NCBI RefSeq assembly: GCF_017255295.1
Contig: NZ_JAFKDE010000009.1
Coordinates: 186,001 to 250,000, forward strand
DNA: 64,000 nucleotides
Direction of reading: 5' to 3'
From: Nitratireductor aquimarinus
GTDB taxonomy: Bacteria > Pseudomonadota > Alphaproteobacteria > Rhizobiales > Rhizobiaceae
Shown here piece after piece: positions 29,795-38,673 of this stretch. Each line of letters opens with the position of its first letter. The stretch's first letter is position 1. The position numbers and the translations under genes are program-made. The notes under the pieces are model-generated. The model searched no databases. It worked only from the letters and a program-made list of their open reading frames with translations, and was not told where the DNA came from.

Positions 29795-30606
29795 TTACGG
29801 GTCCCCACTTCGCTCACTTCACCCGACTTGATAAGGCGGACGCTGTTGCCACGGCCCCGACCGGACACGAGGTAAGCGCCGCTGGCGTCCGCCTCTTCGC
29901 CGGTGTCGGTAATTGCCCTCAGCGAAAGCGTAAGGCGGTCGGCCATCTGCTGCGCCACGGTGATGATTTCGGCCTGCTCCGGCGTGAGCTCCAGCGTGGC
30001 GGTCTCACCGACCTTCACGCGGCGGCCTTCCTCATCTTCCTGAATGGTCTGGTCGATGGCGAGGATCTTGATGTTCTTGAGGATGGTCTCGGTGATGAAG
30101 CCATTGGCCGAATCTTTGTCCTCGGCCCTTCGGGTCATGATGACGTCAACGAAATCATTGGGCAGAATGAAGCCACCGGCCGACGTGTCGGCTGCGATCT
30201 GCGTGGCGACGGCGCGCTTTCCCGATGGCAGAATCGCCGACATGAAGCTCATGCCCTCGCCGATCAGCTTGGAACGCCGCAACGGCTCGCCCGTATAGAG
30301 GTTCACGCGGGCGATGGAGTTGCGCAGTTCCTCCAGAGCCTCGGGGCTCTGGTCACGAACGATCATGTTTGCGTTGATGTTTTCTCTGGGCCAGGCCTGC
30401 CAGTTCAGCCCGCTGCCCAGTTCCGAGCCCATGGGAACGTCCTGGCCGATGACCAGCACATCGACGAGATCGACCGTCGGTTCCGGCACGCTGGCCTGCA
30501 CGGCCGGCTGCTGCGGTTGCGGCGCAGTCAGGTTTTTGGCCACATATCCGGCGCCGAGAGCAGCCAGTACGGCCACACCCAAAATGACGATCCGGGATTT
30601 GCTCAT
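29791..30606 (-). CDS. cpaB: Tad pilus assembly protein CpaB/RcpC
   Basis: 271 residues. N-terminal helix (IVILGVAVLAALGAGYVAKNL), then an SAF domain and the RcpC/CpaB core (VDVIMTRRAED...ILAIDQTIQ). Periplasmic, associated with the secretin, and thought to modify or interact with peptidoglycan. It is the first gene of the cpaB-cpaC-cpaD-cpaE-cpaF-tadB-tadC unit and lies 200 bases after cpaA, from which it is separated by a terminator, so a promoter should lie in 30607-30743. Confidence 0.93.
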   Translation of the reverse strand: MSKSRIVILGVAVLAALGAGYVAKNLTAPQPQQPAVQASVPEPTVDLVDVLVIGQDVPMGSELGSGLNWQAWPRENINANMIVRDQSPEALEELRNSIARVNLYTGEPLRRSKLIGEGMSFMSAILPSGKRAVATQIAADTSAGGFILPNDFVDVIMTRRAEDKDSANGFITETILKNIKILAIDQTIQEDEEGRRVKVGETATLELTPEQAEIITVAQQMADRLTLSLRAITDTGEEADASGAYLVSGRGRGNSVRLIKSGEVSEVGTRK

Positions 30607-30743
30607 GACTTCCGCCCCTCGTGCTCGGACTTACCTTGCGTGAAGCGGAGAATGGGCTTCCAATCGTCAAATTATGGTTAACGTGAAGCTTACAGACGTT
30701 ATTAATTTAGTGTTGACCGGTCATCGGATGCCGCTTCGCTCCC

Positions 30744-30776
30744 CAAAAAAATACCCCGGTGAAACACCAGGGTATC
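30744..30776 (-). terminator. Terminator after cpaA
   Basis: On the minus strand ATACCC-TGGTG-TTT-CACCGGGGTAT pairs over the complement of 30751-30775 and is followed by TTTTTT. It separates cpaA from cpaB. Confidence 0.9.
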
Positions 30777-30807
30777 TGCCGATCCGTCAAAGCCGTGGGG
30801 CGAAGGA

Positions 30808-31329
30808 CTAACCGCCTGCCAGTCGGGCAACGGCCCATTGCATGATCGGTGTTTCCGGATAGGAGACCAGCCCCGCAATCCCGAGCGCGATGCCATAGGG
30901 AATGCCTGCCTTGCCATTGGCCAGATGCTGCAGAAGCGCATTGCCTCCGGCAAAATGGGCCAGGGGGGAATTCCTGAAATAGACAAGCGCCAGCGTCAGG
31001 ACGCCGCCGAAGATCGCCGCGAAGACAAGATACTGGACGAGCGCCACACTCAGCCCAAACCATACGGCGGTGGCCGCCATGAGCTTCGCATCCCCGCCCC
31101 CCATGCCGCCAACCGCGAACAGAACGAATGTGACGCTCAGCACCAGCGCACCAGCGGCCATGTGAAGACCGATCTGCGCCCAGTCCATGCCGGTGAAAGG
31201 CGCGATGACGGCAAAGGCCGCCAGAAGGATCAGCGAAACACGATTGGCGATGGTCATGGAGAGAATGTCCGAGACCGCCGCAAACACCATGCAGAATGGA
31301 AATATGACGAAAATTGCCGCTTCAAGCAT
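30808..31329 (-). CDS. cpaA: Prepilin peptidase CpaA/TadV
   Basis: 173 residues, an aspartic A24 peptidase that removes the leader from Flp-type prepilins. The active-site motif GMGGGDAKL carries one catalytic Asp; the other is AVSDILSMTIANR near the N-terminus. Hydrophobic throughout, about five helices. No N-methylation domain, as usual for the Tad type. Start chosen at 31329; the open frame upstream has no pilin-peptidase character. Confidence 0.94.
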   Translation of the reverse strand: MLEAAIFVIFPFCMVFAAVSDILSMTIANRVSLILLAAFAVIAPFTGMDWAQIGLHMAAGALVLSVTFVLFAVGGMGGGDAKLMAATAVWFGLSVALVQYLVFAAIFGGVLTLALVYFRNSPLAHFAGGNALLQHLANGKAGIPYGIALGIAGLVSYPETPIMQWAVARLAGG

Positions 31330-31423
31330 ATGACCTTGCCCCGATTTTTGAACATTCTGTGCGAGCGGGCTTAAGACTTGGTGAAATGCGTAGCGAAACA
31401 GACTGCGACACCGCTCCAGAAAC

Positions 31424-31454
31424 AAAAAACCGCCTCCCTTGCGAGAGGCGGTTT
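31424..31454 (-). terminator. Terminator between pilin gene and cpaA
   Basis: On the minus strand AAACCGCCTC pairs with GAGGCGGTTT (complement of 31427-31454) and runs into TTTTTTG. It would let the abundant pilin message end before cpaA, with read-through giving lower cpaA expression. Confidence 0.9.
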
Positions 31455-31481
31455 CATTTGGGAGACTATCTCCCGAAAGCG

Positions 31482-31667
31482 TCAGTTGGCGGCCGGTACA
31501 GCATTGTCGAGCTGCGTGCTGATATCGCCAAAGATACCCGAGATGCTCGTGCCAAGGCTACCAGCAGCCGTGATGATGCCCACAGCGATCAGAGCGGCAA
31601 GCAGACCGTATTCGATTGCGGTTGCGCCGGACTCGTCCTTCAGGAAACGTGCAAACAGATTAGCCAT
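31482..31667 (-). CDS. Flp family type IVb pilin
   Basis: 61 residues. Major pilin subunit: short basic leader MANLFARFLKDESG, cleaved by the prepilin peptidase after Gly14, then ATAIEYGLLAALIAVGII with the essential Glu19-Tyr20 pair and the hydrophobic assembly helix. ATG at 31667 has AGGAG nine bases upstream. Followed directly by a strong terminator, which is typical for highly expressed pilin genes. Equivalent to Caulobacter pilA. Confidence 0.96.
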   Translation of the reverse strand: MANLFARFLKDESGATAIEYGLLAALIAVGIITAAGSLGTSISGIFGDISTQLDNAVPAAN

Positions 31668-31993
31668 TTTGTAAAACTCCTCTTCCGCGTTTTTGTTCAG
31701 CAAGACCGTCAACGTTTTTTCGTGTGTTGATCGGATGTGCAGAACATACGAAGGAGCTCTTTCAACCAGCTTAAGAAACACCCTTACCAAAACCTTGCCG
31801 CCCCAAAGCGCCCTCAATGGTTAACAGTTGTATAATCACACATACGCAACCCAGAGCCGTTTTGTGACATTATATATATACCCGCACGGGGCGGCTCTCT
31901 GCGACCGGTTCTGCAACCACGGGGCGGCGTACTTAACCCTTGGTTCACCAATATGGTTCATGGTCTCTTCAGCTTGACTTGGGGAGCAGGGCG
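31668..31993. promoter_or_regulatory. Divergent control region between the pilin and the plus-strand tad genes
   Basis: A 326-bp gene-free region with AT-rich stretches (ATTATATATATA, 31869-31880) in a GC-rich window. Two CtrA-like sites (consensus TTAA-N7-TTAA, one mismatch each) are seen: TTAA-N7-ATAA at 31821-31835 and TTAA-N7-TTCA at 31933-31947. CtrA drives pilA in Caulobacter, so a role here is plausible but unproven. Confidence 0.45.
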
Positions 31994-32434
31994 ATGCGCC
32001 ACGCATTTTCGAAATCCGGAATGGCCTTGAAATCGGTCGCACTGCTTGCGGGACTGGTCGCGATGCCAGCCACAACCCTCGCAGACACATCCTCCATCGA
32101 AGTGGTGATGAACCAGGCGAAGATCGTGAAGCTGGCCCGCCCTGCCGACACGATCGTCATCGGCAACCCGGAAATTGCGGACGCCGCCGTGCAGGACGCC
32201 ACCACGATCGTTCTCACCGGCAAGGGCTTCGGCGTGACCAACCTCGTCGTGCTCGACATTGACGGGCAACCCGTCGTTGACGAGCAGGTGGTGGTCAGCC
32301 GGCAGACCGTGGATTCGGTTCGCATCTATCGCCGCGCCAATGTGCAGACGCTGTCCTGCACGCCCTATTGCGAGAGCGCCTACAAGACCGAGGCCGAACG
32401 CCTTTCCGAAGCCGAGCTGAACTCCAGCCAGTAG
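31994..32434 (+). CDS. Stand-alone secretin N-domain protein of the tad locus
   Basis: 146 residues with a signal peptide (ends about TTLA-DTSS). The body matches the N-terminal pilus domain of secretins and closely parallels the CpaC of this locus: ARPADTIVIGNPEIADAAV here, LPSDAYDILVANPSVADAV there. There is no secretin pore domain. Two cysteines near the end (SCTPYC). It is the first gene of a plus-strand set with two TadE-type genes, divergent from the pilin. Probably a periplasmic accessory to the CpaC channel; function otherwise unknown. Confidence 0.85.
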   Translation: MRHAFSKSGMALKSVALLAGLVAMPATTLADTSSIEVVMNQAKIVKLARPADTIVIGNPEIADAAVQDATTIVLTGKGFGVTNLVVLDIDGQPVVDEQVVVSRQTVDSVRIYRRANVQTLSCTPYCESAYKTEAERLSEAELNSSQ

Positions 32435-32579
32435 CACCTCCCCGCTTTTCGAAAAGCGGCAGGCGCATGGTTTACAAAACCTGAAACCTTGCGCTTCAAT
32501 TCGACTGGTCGTCAAAACCGGAATGCAACCTGAACGCGCTAATGTTCGTCCCGTTGGGTTTTCACCTCAGGGGCCGGAA

Positions 32580-33128
32580 ATGGGCGAACGGAAAAAGCAG
32601 AACGGTATCGGAGCGCGTCTGGGACGCCGCGTCTTACGGCGCTTCATCAAGAACGACGAAGGCGCGACGGCCATCGAGTTCGCCTTTCTCGGCATACCCT
32701 TCTTCTTTCTGATCTTCGTGATCCTGGAATCCAGCATCGCCTTTGCAGCGCAGCAATTGCTGACCAACGCAACTGATGACGTAGCGCGGCTTTTCCGGAC
32801 AGGACAGGAGCAGCGTGCAACGCTCGACGAGACCAAGCTCCGCCAGCTGATCTGCGATCGCATCTCCATCCTCATGTCGAACACCTGTCCCGGCCTTGAA
32901 GTCGATCTTCGCCAGTTCGACACATTCGAGGACGCCGCCAAATCCGCACTCGGTTTCAGTGCCGACGGCTCCTACGACACCGATGTCGATCTGGGACCGG
33001 CACTCTCCAAAAACATGCTGCGCGTCTTCTACCACTGGCCCGTGGTGACCAACATTCTGGCCGAGCGGCTGCCGGACGGGAAGATGCTGCTCTACTCGAC
33101 CAGCACCTGGCAGAACGAGCCATTCTGA
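32580..33128 (+). CDS. tadE: TadE family minor pilin
   Basis: 182 residues. The prepilin-like segment NDEG|ATAIEFAFLGIPFFFLIF (Gly28 at the cleavage site, Glu33) marks a TadE-type pseudopilin processed by CpaA and needed for Flp pilus assembly. The rest is periplasmic with two cysteines (LICDR, NTCPG). ATG at 32580 follows GGGGCCGGAA. Its stop overlaps the start of the next TadE-like gene by one base. Confidence 0.9.
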   Translation: MGERKKQNGIGARLGRRVLRRFIKNDEGATAIEFAFLGIPFFFLIFVILESSIAFAAQQLLTNATDDVARLFRTGQEQRATLDETKLRQLICDRISILMSNTCPGLEVDLRQFDTFEDAAKSALGFSADGSYDTDVDLGPALSKNMLRVFYHWPVVTNILAERLPDGKMLLYSTSTWQNEPF

Positions 33129-33796
33129 TGCAGTCGAAACTCTGGCAGAGGCGCGGGGAAACCGAGATGAAACACCACCAGAAGACGGACGGCGGCAGGA
33201 TGGGGCTCATGATTGCAATACGCGACTTCCTGCGCGACAGACGCGGCGTGGCGGCCATCGAATTCGCGATCGTCGCGCCGATCCTGTTCGCCATGTATTT
33301 CCTGACCCTGGAATTCGGTCAGGCGATCAACGCCAACAAGAAGATAAGCCGCGCCGCCAGCATGATCGGCGATCTGGCAGCCCAGCAGCCATCGATCACG
33401 CCGAGCGAGGCCGATGCGATCATGAAGATCGGCGGCGCGATCATGAAGCCTTACAACCGCTCCGAGCCAACCATCACCCTGACCGCGATCGAAGTGACGG
33501 ATGAAGACACGCCGCAAGCGAAGATTGCCTGGTCGCGTGAGCTGAAGGACGGCTCCACAGGGCCGGGCCTGCCCAAGGGCAGCAACACCACGATCCCCCA
33601 GGAACTCATGAAAAAGGGGGCGTTCTATATCAGGGCGACCACATCGCTTGGTTATAAGCCGATCATCACCTGGTCGAGCAATGGTCAGAAGTCGCTCGGC
33701 ATCACCGCGATGGCGGGTCTCGACAATCTGCAGATGAGCGAGCGCTACTATCTGCGCCCACGCATGAGCAGCTCCATTCCCTGCTCGGACTGCTGA
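33128..33796 (+). CDS. TadE/TadG family minor pilin-like protein
   Basis: 222 residues. Prepilin-like segment DRRG|VAAIEFAIVAPILFAMYFL with Gly40 and Glu45, then a periplasmic domain ending in CSDC. It is shorter than classical TadG, which carries a von Willebrand A domain; that domain is absent here, so I call it TadE/TadG-like. ATG overlaps the previous stop (TGATG). Candidate starts at residues 14, 25 and 28 also exist. Confidence 0.87.
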   Translation: MQSKLWQRRGETEMKHHQKTDGGRMGLMIAIRDFLRDRRGVAAIEFAIVAPILFAMYFLTLEFGQAINANKKISRAASMIGDLAAQQPSITPSEADAIMKIGGAIMKPYNRSEPTITLTAIEVTDEDTPQAKIAWSRELKDGSTGPGLPKGSNTTIPQELMKKGAFYIRATTSLGYKPIITWSSNGQKSLGITAMAGLDNLQMSERYYLRPRMSSSIPCSDC

Positions 33797-34062
33797 ATAC
33801 GCGCCTGCCCGTTTATGATCGCCAAAGGGCGATGTTCTGTCCGATTGCAAAGCCCCGGCCACCCTTCTATGTCTTGGTGAACGGGAGCAATGAGAACCGG
33901 GCATGGCGCGCGCATTCCTTTTCATTCATGAAAGCTCCGGCTCGACCGGCGTGAACTGCCTCCTGCGGGGCAGTTCAACGCTTTACGGCGCTTGCAGGAT
34001 ACCGCTCCCTCAGCCGCGTGCCCGGCATCAGAGCCCATACTTCTTCAGCGAGCATTCCACAC

Positions 34063-34959
34063 ATGCCTGAATTGCCAGAGGTCGAAACGGTCCGCCGTGG
34101 GCTGCAGCCGGTCATGGAGGGGGCGCATATCGATTCCGTCGAGCTGCGCCGTCCGAACCTGCGTTTTCCGTTTCCGCCGGATTTCAACAAGCGTCTCGCC
34201 GGTCAGGAGATCATCGCTCTTGGCCGCCGCGCAAAGTACCTGCTCATCCACCTGGAAACCTCCGACGTGGTGCTTTGCCATCTCGGCATGTCCGGCTCGT
34301 TCCGCGTCGATCAGGATGAGGAAGAGGAACACCCCGCCCCCGGCAAGTTTCATCATGAACGCTCGAAGGCCGAGAAACACGATCATGCCGTTTTCCACCT
34401 GAAAGGCGTCGACGGGCGCAATATTCGCGTCGTCTACAACGACCCGCGCCGTTTTGGCTTCATGCTCTTACATGACGATGGACGGCTCGACAGTCACCCG
34501 CTTCTGGCCGGACTCGGGATCGAACCGACGGGCAATGCGCTGGACGGTGCGGAACTGGCGGAACGCCTGCGTGGAAAGAAAACGTCCCTGAAAGCGGCAC
34601 TGCTCGATCAACGCATCATCGCTGGGCTGGGCAACATCTATGTGTGCGAGGCGCTGTGGCGCGCCCGGCTCTCACCAAGGCGCACAGCCGCGTCCATCGT
34701 TTCGAAGCGCGGAACGTCTGAGCGGTGCGAGCGGCTCGCCACTGCCATTCGCGCGGTCATTGCCGAGGCGATTGCAGCCGGCGGCTCATCATTGCGCGAC
34801 TATGTGAAGGCGGATGGCTCGCTTGGATATTTCCAGCACGCCTTCAAGGTCTATGACCGGGAGGGACAACCCTGCCAGCGCGAAGAATGCGGCGGCACGG
34901 TCCGGCGGATCGTTCAGGCCGGGCGCTCCACATTCTTCTGCCCGTCCTGCCAGCGCTAG
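34063..34959 (+). CDS. mutM: Formamidopyrimidine-DNA glycosylase
   Basis: 298 residues. Excises 8-oxoguanine and related lesions. The N-terminal PELPEVE motif supplies the catalytic Pro2 and Glu3, which requires the start at 34063 rather than the in-frame ATG 15 codons earlier. Helix-two-turn-helix region and the C-terminal zinc finger (Cys-X4-Cys in CQREEC and CPSC) with the invariant [10 protein letters not shown] are present. Followed 33 bases later by echA. Confidence 0.97.
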   Translation: MPELPEVETVRRGLQPVMEGAHIDSVELRRPNLRFPFPPDFNKRLAGQEIIALGRRAKYLLIHLETSDVVLCHLGMSGSFRVDQDEEEEHPAPGKFHHERSKAEKHDHAVFHLKGVDGRNIRVVYNDPRRFGFMLLHDDGRLDSHPLLAGLGIEPTGNALDGAELAERLRGKKTSLKAALLDQRIIAGLGNIYVCEALWRARLSPRRTAASIVSKRGTSERCERLATAIRAVIAEAIAAGGSSLRDYVKADGSLGYFQHAFKVYDREGQPCQREECGGTVRRIVQAGRSTFFCPSCQR

Positions 34960-34992
34960 CTCTTTTCACGAACACGGAGAGGAAAACAGACC

Positions 34993-35766
34993 ATGGCCTA
35001 TGAAACGATCCTGGTGGAAACGCGGGAGCGCGTGGGATTGATCACGCTGAACCGCCCCAAAGCGCTCAACGCCCTGAACTCGAAGGTGCTCGAGGAAGTC
35101 GTCGCAGCGGCTAAAGCCTTTGACGAGAACCCGCGCGTTGGCGCCATCGTGCTCACCGGTTCGGAGAAGGCCTTTGCCGCCGGCGCCGACATCAAGGAAA
35201 TGGCCTCGAAGAACTATGTCGACGCCTATCTGGAAGACCTCTTTGCCGGCTGGGAAGGGCTGACGCGCGTGCGCAAGCCGGTCATTGCGGCGGTTTCGGG
35301 CTATGCGCTCGGCGGCGGTTGCGAGCTGGCCATGATGTGCGATTTCATCATCGCGGCGGACAACGCAAAGTTCGGCCAGCCCGAGATCACGCTCGGCGTC
35401 ATGCCCGGCATGGGCGGCTCTCAGCGCCTCACCCGCTTTGTCGGCAAGTCCAAGGCGATGGATATGTGCCTGACCGGCCGCATGATGGACGCCGCCGAGG
35501 CGGAACGCTCCGGCCTCGTGTCGCGCGTGGTTCCGCCGGGCGAGTTGATCGAGGAGGCGCTCAAGGCCGCCGACAAGATCGCCGATTTCTCGCTTCCGGC
35601 CGTGATGATGACCAAGGAAGCCGTCAACCGCGCCTACGAGACGACGCTTGCCGAAGGCCTGCGGTTCGAACGGCGCGTGTTCCACGCCATGTTTGCCCTG
35701 GACGACCAGAAGGAAGGCATGTCGGCGTTCACCGAAAAGCGCTCCGCGAACTTCAAGAATCGCTGA
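34993..35766 (+). CDS. Enoyl-CoA hydratase
   Basis: 257 residues, crotonase fold. Adds water across trans-2-enoyl-CoA in beta-oxidation. Catalytic glutamates lie in [11 protein letters not shown] and [15 protein letters not shown]; the oxyanion hole segment [10 protein letters not shown] is intact. GAGAGGAAAAC precedes the ATG. The mutM-echA-rpsT-dnaA order is the usual one in rhizobia, where this gene is often called fadB1. Confidence 0.95.
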   Translation: MAYETILVETRERVGLITLNRPKALNALNSKVLEEVVAAAKAFDENPRVGAIVLTGSEKAFAAGADIKEMASKNYVDAYLEDLFAGWEGLTRVRKPVIAAVSGYALGGGCELAMMCDFIIAADNAKFGQPEITLGVMPGMGGSQRLTRFVGKSKAMDMCLTGRMMDAAEAERSGLVSRVVPPGELIEEALKAADKIADFSLPAVMMTKEAVNRAYETTLAEGLRFERRVFHAMFALDDQKEGMSAFTEKRSANFKNR

Positions 35767-35781
35767 GAAGTGCGGCCATCA

Positions 35782-35806
35782 GGTTCCGCGGCAATGCTGC
35801 GGAACC
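35782..35806. other. Stem-loop after the enoyl-CoA hydratase gene
   Basis: GGTTCCGC (35782-35789) pairs with GCGGAACC (35799-35806). No U-run follows, so it may be a transcript-end stabiliser or Rho-dependent end rather than an intrinsic terminator. Confidence 0.45.
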
Positions 35807-35868
35807 GCACCTGAGGCGGCCGGTTGGCCGCAGACATGCAGTCCGGGGCGGTTTGAAGGGCAATAGGC

Positions 35869-35897
35869 GTTGACGTTGCCCGAAAGCTCTACTATAA
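35869..35897 (+). promoter_or_regulatory. Probable promoter of rpsT
   Basis: GTTGAC (35869-35874), 17-base spacer, CTATAA (35892-35897). The predicted leader is about 85 nt and contains a stem-loop CCGCGA/TCGCGG (about 35947-35964) shortly before the ribosome binding site, a possible site for control by S20. Confidence 0.65.
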
Positions 35898-35990
35898 GCC
35901 GCCACGACTGTGGTGGCCCTGCGGCTGCCCTTTTTGTTTTGCGTCCGCGAGAGACTTCGCGGCAAAATCTGTAGAGACGAGAGAGGAAAC

Positions 35991-36257
35991 ATGGCCAACA
36001 CGACTTCGGCCAAGAAGGCGGTTCGCAAGATTGCTCGCCGTACTGCGGTTAACAAGAACCGTCGCTCGCGCGTGCGCAGCTTCGTTCGCAAGGTCGAAGA
36101 AGCGCTGGCCGCTGGCGACAAGGCTGCAGCGGAAACCGCCTTCAAGGCAGCACAGCCCGAGCTGATGCGCGCTGCCGGCAAGGGCGTCCTTCACCGCAAC
36201 ACGGCATCGCGGAAAGTGTCCCGCCTTGCCGCGCGCGTGAAATCGCTTAGCGCCTGA
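35991..36257 (+). CDS. rpsT: 30S ribosomal protein S20
   Basis: 88 residues, very basic. Binds 16S rRNA 5' and 3' minor domains. The N-terminus [29 protein letters not shown] is characteristic (in two stretches around residues 8-29). ATG at 35991 has GAGAGGAAAC directly upstream. Monocistronic, with a promoter and a terminator. Confidence 0.98.
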   Translation: MANTTSAKKAVRKIARRTAVNKNRRSRVRSFVRKVEEALAAGDKAAAETAFKAAQPELMRAAGKGVLHRNTASRKVSRLAARVKSLSA

Positions 36258-36278
36258 TATATCGCTTAGATATTCCTG

Positions 36279-36307
36279 AGAAACCCGGCCATGTGCCGGG
36301 TTTTTCT
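36279..36307 (+). terminator. Terminator of rpsT
   Basis: AAACCCGGC-CATGT-GCCGGGTTT (36281-36303) followed by TTC TTTG; 24 bases after the stop. Confidence 0.88.
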
Positions 36308-36473
36308 TTGCCCATCAAAAGGTTGGCTCTCAGCACGTCACCGACGTTTGAGACCGGCCTTTTTCTTTTCTTGAAGGAAGACGGCCGGGAATCGTGAAAA
36401 GCCGTCACATATCGAACGCCACCCAACGGTCGTCATTCGATATTCCCCTTTTATTTCAGTGTTTTACAAACCT

Positions 36474-36493
36474 TTATCCACAGGTTATCCATG
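36474..36493 (+). promoter_or_regulatory. Tandem DnaA boxes upstream of dnaA
   Basis: TTATCCACA (consensus) at 36474-36482 and TTATCCATG at 36485-36493, 11 bp apart, same orientation. Likely sites for DnaA autoregulation. Confidence 0.7.
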
Positions 36494-37113
36494 TCATCCC
36501 CGACGCCGGAGAGACCCTGAAATGTCAAGTTATTTTTTGAGATTTTTTTCCGCCCCGACTCGGTCACGCGGCAAATGAAAAAGGCTCTTGAATCCAAACA
36601 GCTTATCGCCACACCCCTTGGGCGATGCCGATTTCAGCGCGGGAAACAAGAGCAGATTCGACAAAAAAGCGGCAGTCTCGCCCTTGCCCTTTCCACAAGG
36701 ATTTCGGTAATGTCAGGCCATCGAGAGGGCGGACAGAGCCCAACGAATTTAAGCCCAAATCGGCACCTACTGAAACGCGGAATCCCGATTCTGCGCAGGG
36801 GCTTCGTGCGCTCTCGAAACAGCCCTGCCCGCTTGTCTGTCGGGGACCGATCGAGGCGCATCCGCGCCACTTGCTCAAGCGAGCGCAAGGCTATGCTGCC
36901 GCCGGCGATTTTATCATCCGGTGGCTGCGCACATTAATTGGAACTGCAGTTTACGTCTGTAGAAAGCAAAAGGAGCGTTTGGGGCCGAAAGTCAGACGAG
37001 CAACACTGACTGGAACAAACACACCAATCAAAAAGATACGGAATGAGCAGGGGCAATTAACTCAGGTGGGCTCTTCCGTAAAAACACCACTCAAAGCGAC
37101 AGGGACACAAGGA

Positions 37114-38673
37114 ATGCAAAGCGGCGCTGAAAGGGAAGTTTCGGGGGGATTTTCTTTTCAAGAGCAGATGTCTCAGAAGGACACTGAGACCAAAGAAGCA
37201 GGCAACAGCGACAGCAAGGCAGGACCTTCCGACGCAGTATTCGAGCGCGTGAAAACGCAGCTCCGTGCACGTCTGGGCAGTGAGGTCTACTCCAGCTGGT
37301 TCGGTCGTATGAAGCTCATGGAAGCCTCCAAGGGCTCCGTGCGCATCTCGGTTCCGACCGCCTTCCTGCGCTCTTGGATCAACGGGCATTATCTGGACCT
37401 CATTACCGAGCTCTGGAAGAAAGAATCGCCAGACACGCTGAAGGTGGAGATCGTCGTACGCACGGCAACGCGCAATGTACGCACCTCCCAGGACAGCAAG
37501 CCGGCGGCAGCGCGCAAGGTTTCGACCCGGCCGCAGACCGCACTGGCCACGGGAACGCTTTCGGCGAACCCGGCCGCACGGTCCGCTCCCGCGCAGATGC
37601 CGGACCTTGAGGGACGCTCCAACATTCTGGGGTCCCCTCTCGATAGCCGGTACACGTTTGAATCCCTCATCGAGGGCACATCCAACCGCGTGGCATGCGC
37701 GGCGGCGCGCACTGTTGCGGAATCCGATTCCAATGCAGTTCGCTTCAACCCGCTGTTTCTCCACGCATCCGTCGGCCTCGGCAAGACGCACATGCTGCAG
37801 GCAATCGCCGCAGAATCGCTGCGCCGCAAGCCGCAGGCCCGTGTCGTCTACCTGACGGCGGAATACTTCATGTGGCGCTTCGCAACCGCGATCCGCGACA
37901 ACAATGCGCTGACCCTGAAGGAGCAGCTGCGCGACATCGATCTTCTCATCATCGATGACATGCAGTTCCTGCAGGGCAAGTCGATCCAGAACGAGTTCTG
38001 CCATCTCCTGAACATGCTGCTCGACAGTGCCCGTCAGGTGGTGGTGGCCGCAGACCGGCCGCCCTCAGAGCTGGAATCGCTTGAGCCGCGCGTGAAGTCG
38101 CGCCTCAATGGCGGCGTTTCGCTGGAGATCGGCGCACCGGATTTCGCCATGCGCCTTTCGATCCTGAAGCAGCGCCTTGAGAGCGCGCAGGCCGAGGACG
38201 CATCGCTGGATATCCCGGAGGAGATCCTGGTCCATGTCGCACGTTCCGTGACCGGCAGCGGTCGCGAACTGGAAGGCGCGTTCAACCAGCTTCTGTTCCG
38301 CCACTCCTTCGAGCCGCAGATCACCATTGACCGGATCGACGAGATACTCGGCCATGTGTGCCGTGCAGGCGAGCCCAAGCGTGTGCGCATCGAGGACATC
38401 CAGCGCATCGTCGCACGGCACTACAACGTGTCGAAGACGGAGCTTCTGTCCAACCGCCGCACGCGGACCATCGTGAAACCGCGCCAGGTGGCCATGTACC
38501 TCTCCAAGGTCATGACGCCGCGCTCGCTGCCCGAGATCGGCCGCCGCTTCGGCGGGCGTGACCACACGACGGTGCTGCATGCGGTGCGCAAGATCGAGGG
38601 TCTGACCGATGGCGACAGGCAGCTTGCACAGGAGATCGAACTCCTGAAGCGCCTGATCAGCGACCAGGCTTAA
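37114..38673 (+). CDS. dnaA: Chromosomal replication initiator protein DnaA
   Basis: 519 residues from ATG 37114. Domain I (about 38-118, including SSWFGRM and [10 protein letters not shown]), a variable linker, AAA+ domain with Walker A SVGLGKTH (219-226) and Walker [10 protein letters not shown] (277-285), and domain IV with the DnaA-box-binding [11 protein letters not shown] (about 477-487). The reading frame is open for a further 163 codons upstream, but that stretch shows no DnaA-like sequence. ATG at 37168 is another possible start. AAGGA is very close to the chosen ATG, so the start is not certain. Confidence 0.96.
   Translation: MQSGAEREVSGGFSFQEQMSQKDTETKEAGNSDSKAGPSDAVFERVKTQLRARLGSEVYSSWFGRMKLMEASKGSVRISVPTAFLRSWINGHYLDLITELWKKESPDTLKVEIVVRTATRNVRTSQDSKPAAARKVSTRPQTALATGTLSANPAARSAPAQMPDLEGRSNILGSPLDSRYTFESLIEGTSNRVACAAARTVAESDSNAVRFNPLFLHASVGLGKTHMLQAIAAESLRRKPQARVVYLTAEYFMWRFATAIRDNNALTLKEQLRDIDLLIIDDMQFLQGKSIQNEFCHLLNMLLDSARQVVVAADRPPSELESLEPRVKSRLNGGVSLEIGAPDFAMRLSILKQRLESAQAEDASLDIPEEILVHVARSVTGSGRELEGAFNQLLFRHSFEPQITIDRIDEILGHVCRAGEPKRVRIEDIQRIVARHYNVSKTELLSNRRTRTIVKPRQVAMYLSKVMTPRSLPEIGRRFGGRDHTTVLHAVRKIEGLTDGDRQLAQEIELLKRLISDQA

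Larger units (their letters stand above)
36258..37113. promoter_or_regulatory. Long gene-free leader and control region of dnaA
   Basis: 856 bases without a supported gene. It contains the rpsT terminator, a perfect DnaA box TTATCCACA (36474-36482) with a second near-box TTATCCATG (36485-36493), an AT-rich stretch (36528-36550) and six GANTC sites (36389, 36557, 36590, 36655, 36780, 36787). It could hold the dnaA promoter(s). In rhizobia and Caulobacter oriC is usually elsewhere, near hemE, so I do not call it an origin. Confidence 0.6.

Noticed and set aside
36258-37113. Chromosomal origin of replication
   Set aside because: Only two clear DnaA boxes; in this order oriC usually lies near hemE, which is not in the window. 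Kept as a dnaA control region.
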